A stretch of DNA of 17,743 nt from Prevotellaceae bacterium (GTDB taxonomy: Bacteria > Bacteroidota > Bacteroidia > Bacteroidales > UBA932): positions 1 to 17,743 of the forward strand of contig JAITAP010000200.1 in assembly GCA_031284065.1 (NCBI GenBank), in the 5' to 3' direction. The translations under genes and the position numbers were made by a program. Below, piece after piece: positions 1-7,672 of this stretch. Position 1 is the first letter of the stretch, and each line of letters opens with the position of its first letter. Below the pieces are notes generated by a model. It was given only the letters and a program-made list of their open reading frames with translations, did no database searches and was not told the origin of the DNA.

Positions 1-2
1 CT

Positions 3-2147
3 GCCATGCCGGTGGTTGTTGCTGCACAGCCGTCCGGCGCTGCGGAGCAAGACAGCTTGCCATCGCCTCGCGACAGCCTGAAACCTCTCCCCGACAGCCT
101 TGTGTTTTCTCGCGACAGCCTGAAACCTCTCCCCGACAGCCTTGTGTTTTCTCACGACAGCTTGAAACCTCTCCCCGACAGCCTTACGCTCTCGCGCGAC
201 AGTACCTTTTTGCGCGACAGCCTGTCAGCTGACACATCCGCCGTTCCCGTTGACACGTCGCTATCGGCGGGTGAGCCGGTCAAGAAAAAGGAGAGGCGGC
301 TGGAGCTGACAAGAATGACGGACGAGGTGCAGGTTGACACCACGCGCAAGTCGCGCATTTTGCGCTACGCCGTAAGCCATGCCACCAACGAGGTGCAACG
401 CTTGGAGGTTGACACCAGCCTGTTTTACTACCGCACCGATTACCCGTTTTTTCGCAACGACGTGGGAGCCATATTTCTGGGAACGCTGGGCAGCCCAACG
501 ATGCCCTACAGCTACGTTAAGCGGGCGGGCAAGAGCGAATTTTTGTTCATGCAGCCCTACGAGGACTACTTTTTTACGCCCGGCAACATTTCGTTTTACA
601 ATACCACCACGCCCTACACGGTGCTCTACTACGACTGGGCAGGCTCAAAATCGCAGATGGAAGACCAGCTGCGCGTGCTTCACGCGCAGAGCATTACCCA
701 CGACTTGAACTTGGCGCTGATGTATAACGGAATGGGAACAAAAGGTCTGTATTCCCGTCAGCGCATAGATAATCGCTCGTTCAACTTGAGCGCCTCGTAC
801 ATGGGGCGGCTGTACAAGGCAAATTTCGGCTACATTTTCAACGAAGTGGAGGCGCAGGAGAGCGGTGGTATTACCGACGACAGGATGATTACCGATACGG
901 TAGTAGAGGCTCAATCTCACGTGGCGCGCCTGCAAACGGGGAAAAATCACCTGCGCAACCACACCTTTTTCCTCACGCACTCCGTTGATATTCCCATGAT
1001 ATACATTGGCAACGATAGCGTAATAACCAACATCCTGATGGGGCGTATAGGACATTCGCTGGAGTACTCTACGTTTAGCAAAATATACACCGACAACAAT
1101 GAGGCAGAGTACTACCCCTATCACTATTTTGGCGCTGTTACGCGCGATTCGCTGGGGCTGCGCAACGTTGAAAACCGGCTCTTCGTGCAGCTTCGACCGC
1201 TACGCGCCTACATTTTTGAGTCGCTATCGGCCGGCTTGGGCTACAAAAGTATGCAAACGTTCATGTTTGACCCCCAAATGTACCTGACGGGAACGTCGAG
1301 CGAGGACTTTACTACGCTCTACGCCTACGCCTCAATGTCGGCGTGGTACAAAAAGTATTTCAGGTGGAATGCTTATGCTCAAACCAACATTGCAGGCTAC
1401 CAGCGTAGCGCTTTTGAGCTGAAAGGCGATATGACGCTCTCTGTTTACCCCATCCGGGAAGGCCTGCACCTACAGCTGGGCGCGTTGCTGGCAGGGCGCG
1501 AGCCGGATGTTTTTATAAGCCGATACTTTACCAACCACTACAGCTGGAGCAACAACTTTGACCAAAACAACGAGCTGCGCATAGAGGCAAAGCTGCTCAT
1601 ACCCGCCATTCGCTGCGAGGTGGGCGTGAGCCAGAGCGTACAGAACAATTTTATCTACTTCGGCAACGATGCGCTGCCTGCGCAGTACAGCGAGGCGTTG
1701 AGCATTTCTGCGCTTACGCTAAATCAGGGGTTGGATTTTAAGGGCATAAACATTCATCACCGGATGCTGATGCAGCTTTCCTCCAACGAAAATATTTTGT
1801 CCGTCCCCCTGTTTGCGGTAAGCGCAATGTACTACTACGAGCGCGTTCTGGTGAAAAATGTGCTGAGCGCGCAGCTGGGCGTGGATTGGCAGTACTGCAC
1901 GGTTTTCAACGGCTACGGGTACAACCCGTCGGTGGGCATGTTTCACACCTCGCCCGTGCAGCAGGGCGGCTACCTGTGGGCAGACCTCTTTGTGGCCTTC
2001 CGGTGGAAGCAAACCACGCCGTTCATCAGGTGGGAGCACGCCTCGCAGGGCTTGATTGAGGGCAACACGAACTACTTTGCGGCGGTACACTACCCGCGCA
2101 ACGAACGGGTATTCAAATTTGGCCTGTCATGGAAATTTTTTGACTAA
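3..2147 (+). CDS. Putative outer-membrane porin (Porin_10-like), 5'-truncated by the window edge
   Basis: The frame is open to the left edge. The first Met (base 6) sits in a short hydrophobic, alanine-rich stretch (PVVVAAQ) that reads like the end of a signal peptide, so the true start probably lies upstream. Residues of roughly the first 90 positions form a Ser/Asp/Pro-rich linker with repeated DSL motifs, including three copies of a 14-residue unit. The remaining ~600 residues alternate aromatic and polar residues, as expected of a long beta-barrel, and end in KFGLSWKFFD, an aromatic-rich C-terminal strand typical of outer-membrane proteins. Family assignment (Bacteroidetes putative porin, Pfam Porin_10) is from recognition of the overall pattern, not from a search. 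The likely role is diffusion of small solutes across the outer membrane; the substrate is unknown. Its stop codon overlaps the start of the next gene (TAATG), so the two are probably co-translated. Confidence 0.8.
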   Translation, partial: AMPVVVAAQPSGAAEQDSLPSPRDSLKPLPDSLVFSRDSLKPLPDSLVFSHDSLKPLPDSLTLSRDSTFLRDSLSADTSAVPVDTSLSAGEPVKKKERRLELTRMTDEVQVDTTRKSRILRYAVSHATNEVQRLEVDTSLFYYRTDYPFFRNDVGAIFLGTLGSPTMPYSYVKRAGKSEFLFMQPYEDYFFTPGNISFYNTTTPYTVLYYDWAGSKSQMEDQLRVLHAQSITHDLNLALMYNGMGTKGLYSRQRIDNRSFNLSASYMGRLYKANFGYIFNEVEAQESGGITDDRMITDTVVEAQSHVARLQTGKNHLRNHTFFLTHSVDIPMIYIGNDSVITNILMGRIGHSLEYSTFSKIYTDNNEAEYYPYHYFGAVTRDSLGLRNVENRLFVQLRPLRAYIFESLSAGLGYKSMQTFMFDPQMYLTGTSSEDFTTLYAYASMSAWYKKYFRWNAYAQTNIAGYQRSAFELKGDMTLSVYPIREGLHLQLGALLAGREPDVFISRYFTNHYSWSNNFDQNNELRIEAKLLIPAIRCEVGVSQSVQNNFIYFGNDALPAQYSEALSISALTLNQGLDFKGINIHHRMLMQLSSNENILSVPLFAVSAMYYYERVLVKNVLSAQLGVDWQYCTVFNGYGYNPSVGMFHTSPVQQGGYLWADLFVAFRWKQTTPFIRWEHASQGLIEGNTNYFAAVHYPRNERVFKFGLSWKFFD
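69..194 (+). repeat. 42-bp in-frame tandem repeat, three copies, inside the porin gene
   Basis: Copies lie at 69-110, 111-152 and 153-194. The first two are identical; the third differs at a few bases, mostly in its second half. Each encodes a 14-residue unit of the form RDSLKPLPDSLVFS (HDSLKPLPDSLTLS in the third). Being a multiple of three, copy-number change would keep the porin in frame. Confidence 0.95.
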
Positions 2148-2713
2148 TGCTACAAATAGACGATAAAATCATTTCGACAGCCCTGCTCACGAGCCACTTT
2201 TGCTGCGACTTGGACGTTTGCGCCGGCGTATGCTGCGTGTATGGCGACAGCGGCGCTCCGCTGGAGAAAGGCGAGAAAAAAGTATTGCAGCAGGAGCTGC
2301 CAAAATTTTACGATTACCTCACCCCAAAAGGCCGCGAGGCCATAGCCAATCAGGGCGTTGCGGTGTACGATGGCGACGGCGAGCTGGTTACTCCGCTGGT
2401 ATCCGACAAGGCCGAGTGCGCCTACTCCTATTTTTCCGAAGCCGGAATATGCCTGTGCGCTATCGAAAAAGCTTTTTTTGAGCATAAAACAGCTTACCGC
2501 AAGCCGATTTCGTGCCACCTGTACCCCATTCGCGTCAGGCAGGTGGGCAATAATTTTGCGCTTAACTACGACCGTCAGAGTATATGCAGCTGCGCGCGCA
2601 GCAAGGGGAAAGAGGATAACATTCCGGTTTTTCGATTTCTCAAAGAACCCATTATCCGTAAATTTGGCGAGGGTTTCTACGAGCAGCTGGAGGTTGCCTG
2701 CAAGCTGATTTGA
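2147..2713 (+). CDS. DUF3109 family cysteine-rich protein
   Basis: This 188-aa protein has no signal peptide and is probably cytoplasmic. It is rich in cysteines placed like those of YkgJ/DUF3109-type putative metal or iron-sulfur binding proteins: C19, C20, C25, C29 and C30 near the N-terminus (DVCAGVCC), then C91, C102, C104, C123 (ISCHLYPIRV) and C147, C149 (ICSCAR). The SCHLYPIR segment is the signature I recognise for the family. The biochemical function of DUF3109 is not established; metal binding is inferred from cysteine spacing. The ATG shares one base with the porin stop codon (TAATG), which fixes the start and suggests translational coupling. The length fits the family. Confidence 0.85.
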   Translation: MLQIDDKIISTALLTSHFCCDLDVCAGVCCVYGDSGAPLEKGEKKVLQQELPKFYDYLTPKGREAIANQGVAVYDGDGELVTPLVSDKAECAYSYFSEAGICLCAIEKAFFEHKTAYRKPISCHLYPIRVRQVGNNFALNYDRQSICSCARSKGKEDNIPVFRFLKEPIIRKFGEGFYEQLEVACKLI

Positions 2714-2740
2714 CGTGCGGAGGTAGCACGACGTGTTTTG
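2714..2740 (+). terminator. Possible weak terminator after the DUF3109 gene
   Basis: A 5-bp stem CGTGC (2714-2718) / GCACG (2726-2730) with a 7-base loop lies directly after the stop codon, and a short TTTT run follows at 2735-2738. The stem is short and the U-tract weak, so this is tentative. Confidence 0.25.
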
Positions 2741-2846
2741 TCTCAACCCGCAGGGCAAAGCCGAAGGCAAGTATATCAGAAAAAATTTACAGCTAAACAT
2801 AACGATTCTTCACAATTCGTGCCCGTGTCTATGCTGATAATTTCAT

Positions 2847-2854
2847 TATTTTTG
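2847..2854 (+). promoter_or_regulatory. Putative -7 box (TATTTTTG) for the coiled-coil membrane protein gene
   Basis: TATTTTTG matches the Bacteroidetes TAnnTTTG -7 consensus and lies 35 bases before the ATG at 2890. No convincing TTTG is seen at the usual -33 distance. The box sits inside a 6-bp inverted repeat, ATGCTG (2831-2836) / CAGCAT (2863-2868), which might be an operator or chance. Confidence 0.4.
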
Positions 2855-2889
2855 TATTTTTACAGCATAACCATAAACAATCGTGAACC

Positions 2890-3516
2890 ATGGCAGAAAG
2901 CATCGTAACCTTGCTAACTACGCCGCTCGGCTCGTTTTCCTCTATCGCCGCGCTGCTCATCACGGCGTTCTGGTTTGTCCATTGGGCAACCAAGCGCATC
3001 ACCGAAATCAGAAGCTCAAATGAGCACGTGAAAAATTCGGTGGGGAGCTTGTATGAACGCATTGACAGGCGCGTGGACAAGATAGAGGGCAGCATTGACG
3101 ATATTCGAAAAGATATGGCATACCTTAAGGTGAACATTGAGATATTCCAGCAGAGCAGCGTGGCGCAGCGAAAAAGCCCCATTTCGCTCACAGAGGGGGG
3201 CTGCGAACTTTCGGAAAAACTCCACGCTGAAGAAATGATAGCCAGAAATTGGGGCAAGATATTCGAAAATCTTGAGGAGAATATTCCTGAAAAGAGCGCC
3301 TACGACATTCAGCAGTACATCTTTGAGACGGCTACGGTAAACCTTGAGGAGTTCCTCGAAAAAGCCGACGTGGACGCAGTGAAAACATTTGCCTACAACG
3401 ACGGGCGACCGCTTGGATACTACGCGCCGGTATTCGCAGTACCTATCAGGGATAAGTACCTTGCGCAAAAAGGCGTGGATATTGCAGAGGTGGACAAAAA
3501 TAACCCCAACCCATAA
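2890..3516 (+). CDS. Hypothetical single-pass membrane protein with coiled coil
   Basis: I do not recognise a family for this 208-aa protein. One hydrophobic helix (about residues 16-34, FSSIAALLITAFWFVHWAT) is followed by a long charged helical stretch (about 35-90) with heptad-like spacing that should form a coiled coil. A second, mainly helical acidic region (about 105-175) and a short C-terminal tail ending in a PNP motif complete it. The likely topology is a membrane anchor with a soluble domain, but the side is not determinable from the sequence. It is separated from the DUF3109 gene by 176 bp and has its own candidate -7 box, so it may be transcribed alone. Composition and length of open frame support a real gene. 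Its function is unknown. Confidence 0.75.
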   Translation: MAESIVTLLTTPLGSFSSIAALLITAFWFVHWATKRITEIRSSNEHVKNSVGSLYERIDRRVDKIEGSIDDIRKDMAYLKVNIEIFQQSSVAQRKSPISLTEGGCELSEKLHAEEMIARNWGKIFENLEENIPEKSAYDIQQYIFETATVNLEEFLEKADVDAVKTFAYNDGRPLGYYAPVFAVPIRDKYLAQKGVDIAEVDKNNPNP

Positions 3517-3527
3517 TTTTTTACACC

Positions 3528-3611
3528 ATGAAAAAGACGCCGATTTTATTGGGCACGTTAATGGTAACTATTGGTACAACGGCACAAGCGCTTGTAGAGT
3601 TTACGTATTAA
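3528..3611 (+). pseudogene. 27-codon signal-peptide-only ORF, likely remnant of a broken secreted-protein gene
   Basis: An ATG 11 bases after the previous stop codon opens a 27-codon frame. It encodes a near-perfect signal peptide (MKKTPILLGTLMVTIGTTAQA) followed by only six residues, LVEFTY, before TAA. A positively charged start, a hydrophobic core and an AQA cleavage site are all present. The downstream sequence switches at once to hairpin-rich repeat DNA with no continuing reading frame in any phase that resembles a protein. The simplest reading is the 5' end of a secreted-protein gene cut off by repeat insertion or deletion. A genuine short secreted peptide is the alternative. Confidence 0.45.
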
Positions 3612-3637
3612 CCACGATAAAAGTCCCGCAGCGACCT

Positions 3638-3759
3638 TGCCGTCCCTTAGAGACGGCAGAGCCTCATTTTTAAGGCTGTCCCTAACGGGACGGAATGTAA
3701 GAGAGGCACAGCGCGCATCTCTATGTGTAACATGAGATTGTCATGCGTCTCTATACGCA
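3638..3759. repeat. Cluster of small hairpins in the gap before the TlpA-like gene
   Basis: Four short inverted repeats lie close together. They are TGCCGTC/GACGGCA (3638-3644/3652-3658), GTCCC-TAAC-GGGAC (3678-3691), ATCTC-t-ATGT-GTA-ACAT-GAGAT with one bulged T (3717-3738), and TGCGT/ACGCA (3744-3748/3755-3759). The second and third have TAAC and GTA loops like hairpins elsewhere in this window. The rest of the gap (3760-3931) shows no gene that I can support. Confidence 0.6.
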
Positions 3760-3931
3760 GGCCGTGAGCAGCTAAAAAGCGCCCCCATTTTGTTGATAAA
3801 CGTTTTGTTAAAGGGCGAAAAACGCGGCGCAACTCCCCCTAATTCAATGCAGCGCTTTGATATAGAGCCATAAGAGCATAATTCGTGGTTAAAAAATCAA
3901 AACGAAAGGACAACGAGTGTCTTTTTATGCC

Positions 3932-3939
3932 TAAATTTG
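3932..3939 (+). promoter_or_regulatory. Putative -7 box (TAAATTTG) for the TlpA-like operon
   Basis: TAAATTTG fits the TAnnTTTG consensus and would start transcription near 3946, leaving a leader of about 35 nt. The leader is strongly purine-rich (GAAGAAAAAGAAAAAGAGG and onward), as is common at Bacteroidetes starts. No clear -33 TTTG is visible. Confidence 0.5.
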
Positions 3940-3980
3940 CAGCCAACAAATGAAGAAAAAGAAAAAGAGGGGGAGAAAGA

Positions 3981-5468
3981 ATGAATAAAAAGATTGGATT
4001 TTCTGTATTGGTCTTTGGCATGTGTAGCGTTGCTTCGGTTAAGGCTGCATACCGGATAGAGGCAACGATTGAGGGGGCGGAAAAGGCGAAAGTTTACCTG
4101 GCGTCTTACAAAGGAGTGAGGCTTGTAAATATTGACTCCTCTGCCTTCAACGAAAAAGGCAGGGTGGTATTTGCCGATGCAAAGGCAACGTTACCCGGCG
4201 GGCTGTACATGCTACGCTTTACAATCGAAGATGATGACGGGCAGCGACAGCAGCAGATAGAGTTTATTGTGGCGGGAGAAAGCAAGTTCAATTTGGGAAT
4301 TGCTGCCAATACGCTCAACATCGAAAAATCGTTGCGGTACTCTCAATCAGAGGAAAACGAAGGGTTTAAAAAGTACATTGACAGCCAGCGTCGCATGGGG
4401 CGAAAAATGCAGGAGCTGCAAAATCAGTACCGGAACTTTCAAAACGAGCCGGACTCCCTTGCTTCCATACAGGCGCAGCGTGCAGCTTTGGTAAGCGATC
4501 AAAGAAAGCAGCAAGAAATTTTGGAAGCCGAGTACAAGGGTACGCTCATGGTAACGCTGATGAAGTGCGCACAAGAGCCGGAAATGCCCGAAATAACTTT
4601 CCCGCAAAATGCTACAAACCCAGACTCTATTTGGCGGAGCCGATTTCTGGAATTTGCCAAGCTGCATTTTTTTGACAACTTCAACTTTGCAGACGAGCGG
4701 ATTATCAACGCGCCAATACTGGAGAACCGCATGATGGTGTTTTTTCAGCGCATGATGGTTCAAGAGCCGGCAGCTGATATAAATGGCTGCATAGACCGCC
4801 TGCTCGGTAAGGCTGAGCAAAACAAAACGGCTTACCGCTACGTGCTCACATGGCTCTACGACCGCTACACCGATTCGCCGATAGAGGGGCACCACGAGGT
4901 GGGCATATACTTGTGCCGCATCATGTCCGATTCGGCAAAGGTAGATTGGCTTACGAGCAAGGAGCAGAAAAAGTTGAAGCAAAACATTAAAAAATATATG
5001 CTTAACCCGATTGGAGCCATAGCCACCGACCTTAAGTTGCAAACAGCCGAAGGTGAACATCGTTCGCTGCACGCTTTGAAAGCGCCCGTTACGGTGCTGT
5101 ATTTCTTCAACCCCGGCTGCGGAACTTGCCGAATGACCACGCCCGTGCTGCATGACGTGTACGAAAAGTACAAAGAAAAAGGGCTTGAAGTTTTTGCGGT
5201 ATATCCCGACAAGGATACCGTTGCATGGAAAAAATACGTGGAGGAGAATGGCTACACCGACTGGGTGAACGTGTGGGACGCTGAGGGCACAGCGGATATT
5301 TACGAAAAATACAGCCTTCACGCAATACCACAAATTTACGTTTTGGACGAAGAAAAAAAAGTGCGCTACAAAGATGTTTTCATGGACGATTTAGACCGCA
5401 TCCTGCACGTTGCTTTCAGCCAAACGCAGGCAGAAACGCAGCATGATGAGCATATTCACAATCATTAA
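3981..5468 (+). CDS. Secreted TlpA-type thioredoxin-fold protein with N-terminal DUF4369/DUF5106-like regions
   Basis: The 495-aa product starts with a signal peptide (about residues 1-22, ending SVKA) and should act in the periplasm, possibly membrane-associated. Residues ~24-120 form a beta-rich domain of the DUF4369 kind. Residues ~120-345 are helical and charged, resembling the DUF5106 region found in such proteins. Residues ~345-480 form a thioredoxin/TlpA fold with the redox motif C380-G-T-C383 (NPGCGTCR) and the cis-proline P450 (AIPQIYVLD). The tail is His-rich (HDEHIHNH). The family reduces or isomerises disulfides in exported proteins; the client here is unknown. A DUF1573 protein follows 28 bp downstream, so the two are probably one transcript. 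Domain names are by recognition, not by search. Confidence 0.88.
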   Translation: MNKKIGFSVLVFGMCSVASVKAAYRIEATIEGAEKAKVYLASYKGVRLVNIDSSAFNEKGRVVFADAKATLPGGLYMLRFTIEDDDGQRQQQIEFIVAGESKFNLGIAANTLNIEKSLRYSQSEENEGFKKYIDSQRRMGRKMQELQNQYRNFQNEPDSLASIQAQRAALVSDQRKQQEILEAEYKGTLMVTLMKCAQEPEMPEITFPQNATNPDSIWRSRFLEFAKLHFFDNFNFADERIINAPILENRMMVFFQRMMVQEPAADINGCIDRLLGKAEQNKTAYRYVLTWLYDRYTDSPIEGHHEVGIYLCRIMSDSAKVDWLTSKEQKKLKQNIKKYMLNPIGAIATDLKLQTAEGEHRSLHALKAPVTVLYFFNPGCGTCRMTTPVLHDVYEKYKEKGLEVFAVYPDKDTVAWKKYVEENGYTDWVNVWDAEGTADIYEKYSLHAIPQIYVLDEEKKVRYKDVFMDDLDRILHVAFSQTQAETQHDEHIHNH

Positions 5469-5496
5469 TAACAACTAATTTTAAACCAACAACAAG

Positions 5497-5913
5497 ATGA
5501 AAAAGTTTTTTTTATCAGCAGCGCTGATGCCCCTCGCCTTTGCCGGCTTTGCGCAAACGGAAGTTCCGAAAGATTCTCTGTATGCCGAAATTTACTTTGC
5601 GGAAACGACGCACAATTTTGGCGCTATTGAGTACAGAGGAAATGCCACCTACGAATTTCAGTTCTCGAATACCGGTACCGATGCGCTGCGGATTACCAAC
5701 GCCACCTCAACGTGCGGATGCACTGTGCCCACCTACTCAAAGGAGCCAATTGTTCCCGGCGGAAACGGAATAATAACGGTGAAGTATGATAGCAGCAGGC
5801 AAGGCGCTATTGACAAGTGGATAACCGTAACTTCCAACGCAAAAGCCAACCCCAGCGTGAGGCTCCACATCACAGGCGAAGTGAAAGCTCCGGGCGCTAC
5901 GCCCGCAAAGTAG
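5497..5913 (+). CDS. DUF1573 domain-containing secreted protein
   Basis: This 138-aa protein begins with a clear signal peptide (MKKFFLSAALMPLAFAGFAQ). The mature part is a single Ig-like beta-sandwich domain with the DUF1573 hallmarks: a THNFG segment, then FSNTGTDALRI, then the STCGCTVP cysteine motif, then a PGGNGIITVKYDSS strand and a final IxGEV strand. It is probably periplasmic or surface-exposed. Its molecular function is not established, although the pairing with a thioredoxin-like gene just upstream makes the two cysteines of STCGCT an interesting possible redox partner (inference only). The start is fixed by the signal peptide and the 28-bp spacing from the upstream gene. Confidence 0.88.
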   Translation: MKKFFLSAALMPLAFAGFAQTEVPKDSLYAEIYFAETTHNFGAIEYRGNATYEFQFSNTGTDALRITNATSTCGCTVPTYSKEPIVPGGNGIITVKYDSSRQGAIDKWITVTSNAKANPSVRLHITGEVKAPGATPAK

Positions 5914-5933
5914 CTGTCGCGTTTACGCTGCGT

Positions 5934-6515
5934 ATGAATTTAATTTTTGCAACCAATAACCTTCACAAGCTGGAGGAAGTGAGCACAATGCTAAATGACA
6001 GCATTGTGCTTTTTACGCCAAGTCAGCGGGGTATTACAGAAGATATTCCGGAAAATCAGGAAACTCTTGAAGGAAATGCGCTGCAAAAAGCACGCTATAT
6101 CTACGAACGGCTGCACGAAAATTGCTTTGCCGACGATACCGGTTTGGAGGTTGAAGCGCTCAACGGAGCGCCTGGCGTTCGCTCGGCAAGGTATGCAGGC
6201 GACGAAAGAGATATGCGGCATAACATGGAGAAGCTGCTCTGCGATATGAAAGATGCGACCAACCGCAACGCCCGATTTCGTACAGCTATAGCCCTTATTT
6301 TGGATGGACGAGAGTATTTTTTTGAGGGCGAAGTAAAGGGCGAAATTATGCGCGGCAAGGCGGGAGGCAAAGGGTTTGGCTACGACCCCATCTTTCGTCC
6401 GTCAGGCTATGGTATTAGCTTTGCCGAAATGGACTTGAGTGAGAAAAATAGCATTAGCCATCGAGGAAAGGCTGTTCGGCAGCTGGTAAATTTTTTGAAT
6501 CAATGCGCAGGCTAA
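5934..6515 (+). CDS. rdgB: XTP/dITP diphosphatase (RdgB/HAM1 family)
   Basis: The enzyme hydrolyses non-canonical purine triphosphates (dITP, XTP, ITP) to the monophosphate and pyrophosphate in the cytoplasm, keeping deaminated purines out of DNA and RNA. The 193-aa protein shows the family motifs in order: the N-terminal nucleotide-binding FATNNLHKLEEV (residues 5-16), the acidic DDTGLEVEALNGAPGVRSARYAG from D67, GFGYDPIF (147-154) and SHRGKA (175-180). The frame is open further upstream (to 5817), but MNLIFATNN is the canonical N-terminus, so the ATG at 5934 is chosen. It lies 20 bp after the DUF1573 gene and overlaps namZ by 13 bp, so the genes are likely co-transcribed. Confidence 0.96.
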   Translation: MNLIFATNNLHKLEEVSTMLNDSIVLFTPSQRGITEDIPENQETLEGNALQKARYIYERLHENCFADDTGLEVEALNGAPGVRSARYAGDERDMRHNMEKLLCDMKDATNRNARFRTAIALILDGREYFFEGEVKGEIMRGKAGGKGFGYDPIFRPSGYGISFAEMDLSEKNSISHRGKAVRQLVNFLNQCAG

Positions 6516-7669
6516 TTTTCCTACTACTTGCCCCCCTGCTTGCGGCGCAGGCGAACTTGGCGGCTGCCGTGAGGGTTGGCGCGGAGCGCATGGAGGTGTA
6601 CATTCCGCTCACGCAAAATAAAAAAGTAGGCTTGGTAGCCAACCATACTTCGCTGGTCGGCGGGGTGCATTTGCTGGATACGTTGCGCTCGCGCGGCGTA
6701 CACATGCTTCGCATATTTGCGCCTGAGCATGGTTTCAGAGGAACGATGGAGGCAGGCGCAAATGTGGCAAGCTACACGGACAAAAAAAGCGGCGTAGAGA
6801 TAACCTCCATTTACGGAGCGTCCAAAAAGCCGTCGCGCGAGCAGCTGCGCGGCGTACAGCTTATGATTTTTGACGTGCAGGACGTTGGCGTGCGCTTCTA
6901 TACCTATCTCTCAACGCTGCACTACGTAATGGAGTCCTGCGCCGAAAATGGCGTTCCGCTTATCGTTTTAGACAGACCCAATCCCAATGGCCTATATGTT
7001 GACGGGCCAATCTTAGAGCCAAAATATCGCTCATTTATAGGCATGCACCCCATACCCATTGTGCACGGAATGACGCTGGGAGAGCTGGCGCGGATGATAA
7101 ACGGCGAGGCGTGGCTAAAAAACGGCGTGCAGTGCGAACTTACGGTGATAGCGTGTGAAAATTACAACCGCGCAGAGGAGTATCAGCTGCCGGCGAAGCC
7201 GTCGCCCAACCTGCCCAACATGCGCTCGGTGTACCTGTACCCGTCGCTCTGCCTGTTTGAGGGAACGACTATGAGCGTGGGGCGCGGCACCGATTTTCCG
7301 TTTCAGGTTTTTGGGCATCCCAATTGGCGCGGAAAGCAATTTTTCTTCAAGCCCCGCAGCATAAAGGGTGTGGCGGAAAATCCACCTTACAGGCAGAGAA
7401 ATTGCTACGGCGTTGACTTGCGGAAAATCGCCATAGATTCCTTGCTCAACCAGCGTCAGCTGAGGCTGGAGTACTTGCTGGAGGCGTACCGCTACTTTGC
7501 CGGAAAAGAGAAGTTTTTTACCGATTTTTTCCCGATGTTAGCCGGAAACAGCCGGCTGCAAAAGCAGGTGGAGCAAGGGATGAGCGCGGCGCAAATCCGC
7601 GCGTCGTGGCAGCCTGACTTGAAAAAATTCAAGCAACAGCGAAAAAAATATTTGCTTTACGAAGACTAA
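6503..7669 (+). CDS. namZ: Exo-beta-N-acetylmuramidase NamZ (DUF1343 family)
   Basis: NamZ-family enzymes release terminal MurNAc from the non-reducing ends of peptidoglycan fragments during cell-wall recycling. The 388-aa product has a signal peptide (MRRLIFLLLAPLLAAQANLAAA), indicating export. Conserved DUF1343 blocks follow in order: KVGLVANHTSLV, FAPEHGFRG, SIYGASKKPS, FDVQDVGVRFYTYLSTL, LDRPNPNG, HGMTLGELARMING, KPSPNLPNM and YPSLCLFEGTTMSVGRGTDF. Length and block order are those of a complete single-domain member. The start overlaps the last 13 bp of rdgB, implying coupled translation. The 3' end lies three bases from the end of the convergent rfbA with no clear terminator between. The family call is firm; the exact substrate is from family knowledge. 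Confidence 0.92.
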   Translation: MRRLIFLLLAPLLAAQANLAAAVRVGAERMEVYIPLTQNKKVGLVANHTSLVGGVHLLDTLRSRGVHMLRIFAPEHGFRGTMEAGANVASYTDKKSGVEITSIYGASKKPSREQLRGVQLMIFDVQDVGVRFYTYLSTLHYVMESCAENGVPLIVLDRPNPNGLYVDGPILEPKYRSFIGMHPIPIVHGMTLGELARMINGEAWLKNGVQCELTVIACENYNRAEEYQLPAKPSPNLPNMRSVYLYPSLCLFEGTTMSVGRGTDFPFQVFGHPNWRGKQFFFKPRSIKGVAENPPYRQRNCYGVDLRKIAIDSLLNQRQLRLEYLLEAYRYFAGKEKFFTDFFPMLAGNSRLQKQVEQGMSAAQIRASWQPDLKKFKQQRKKYLLYED

Positions 7670-7672
7670 ACT

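Noticed and set aside
4347..5333. 328-codon minus-strand frame opposite the TlpA-like gene
   Set aside because: No family motifs; the plus strand encodes a signal peptide and a thioredoxin active site in the same DNA.
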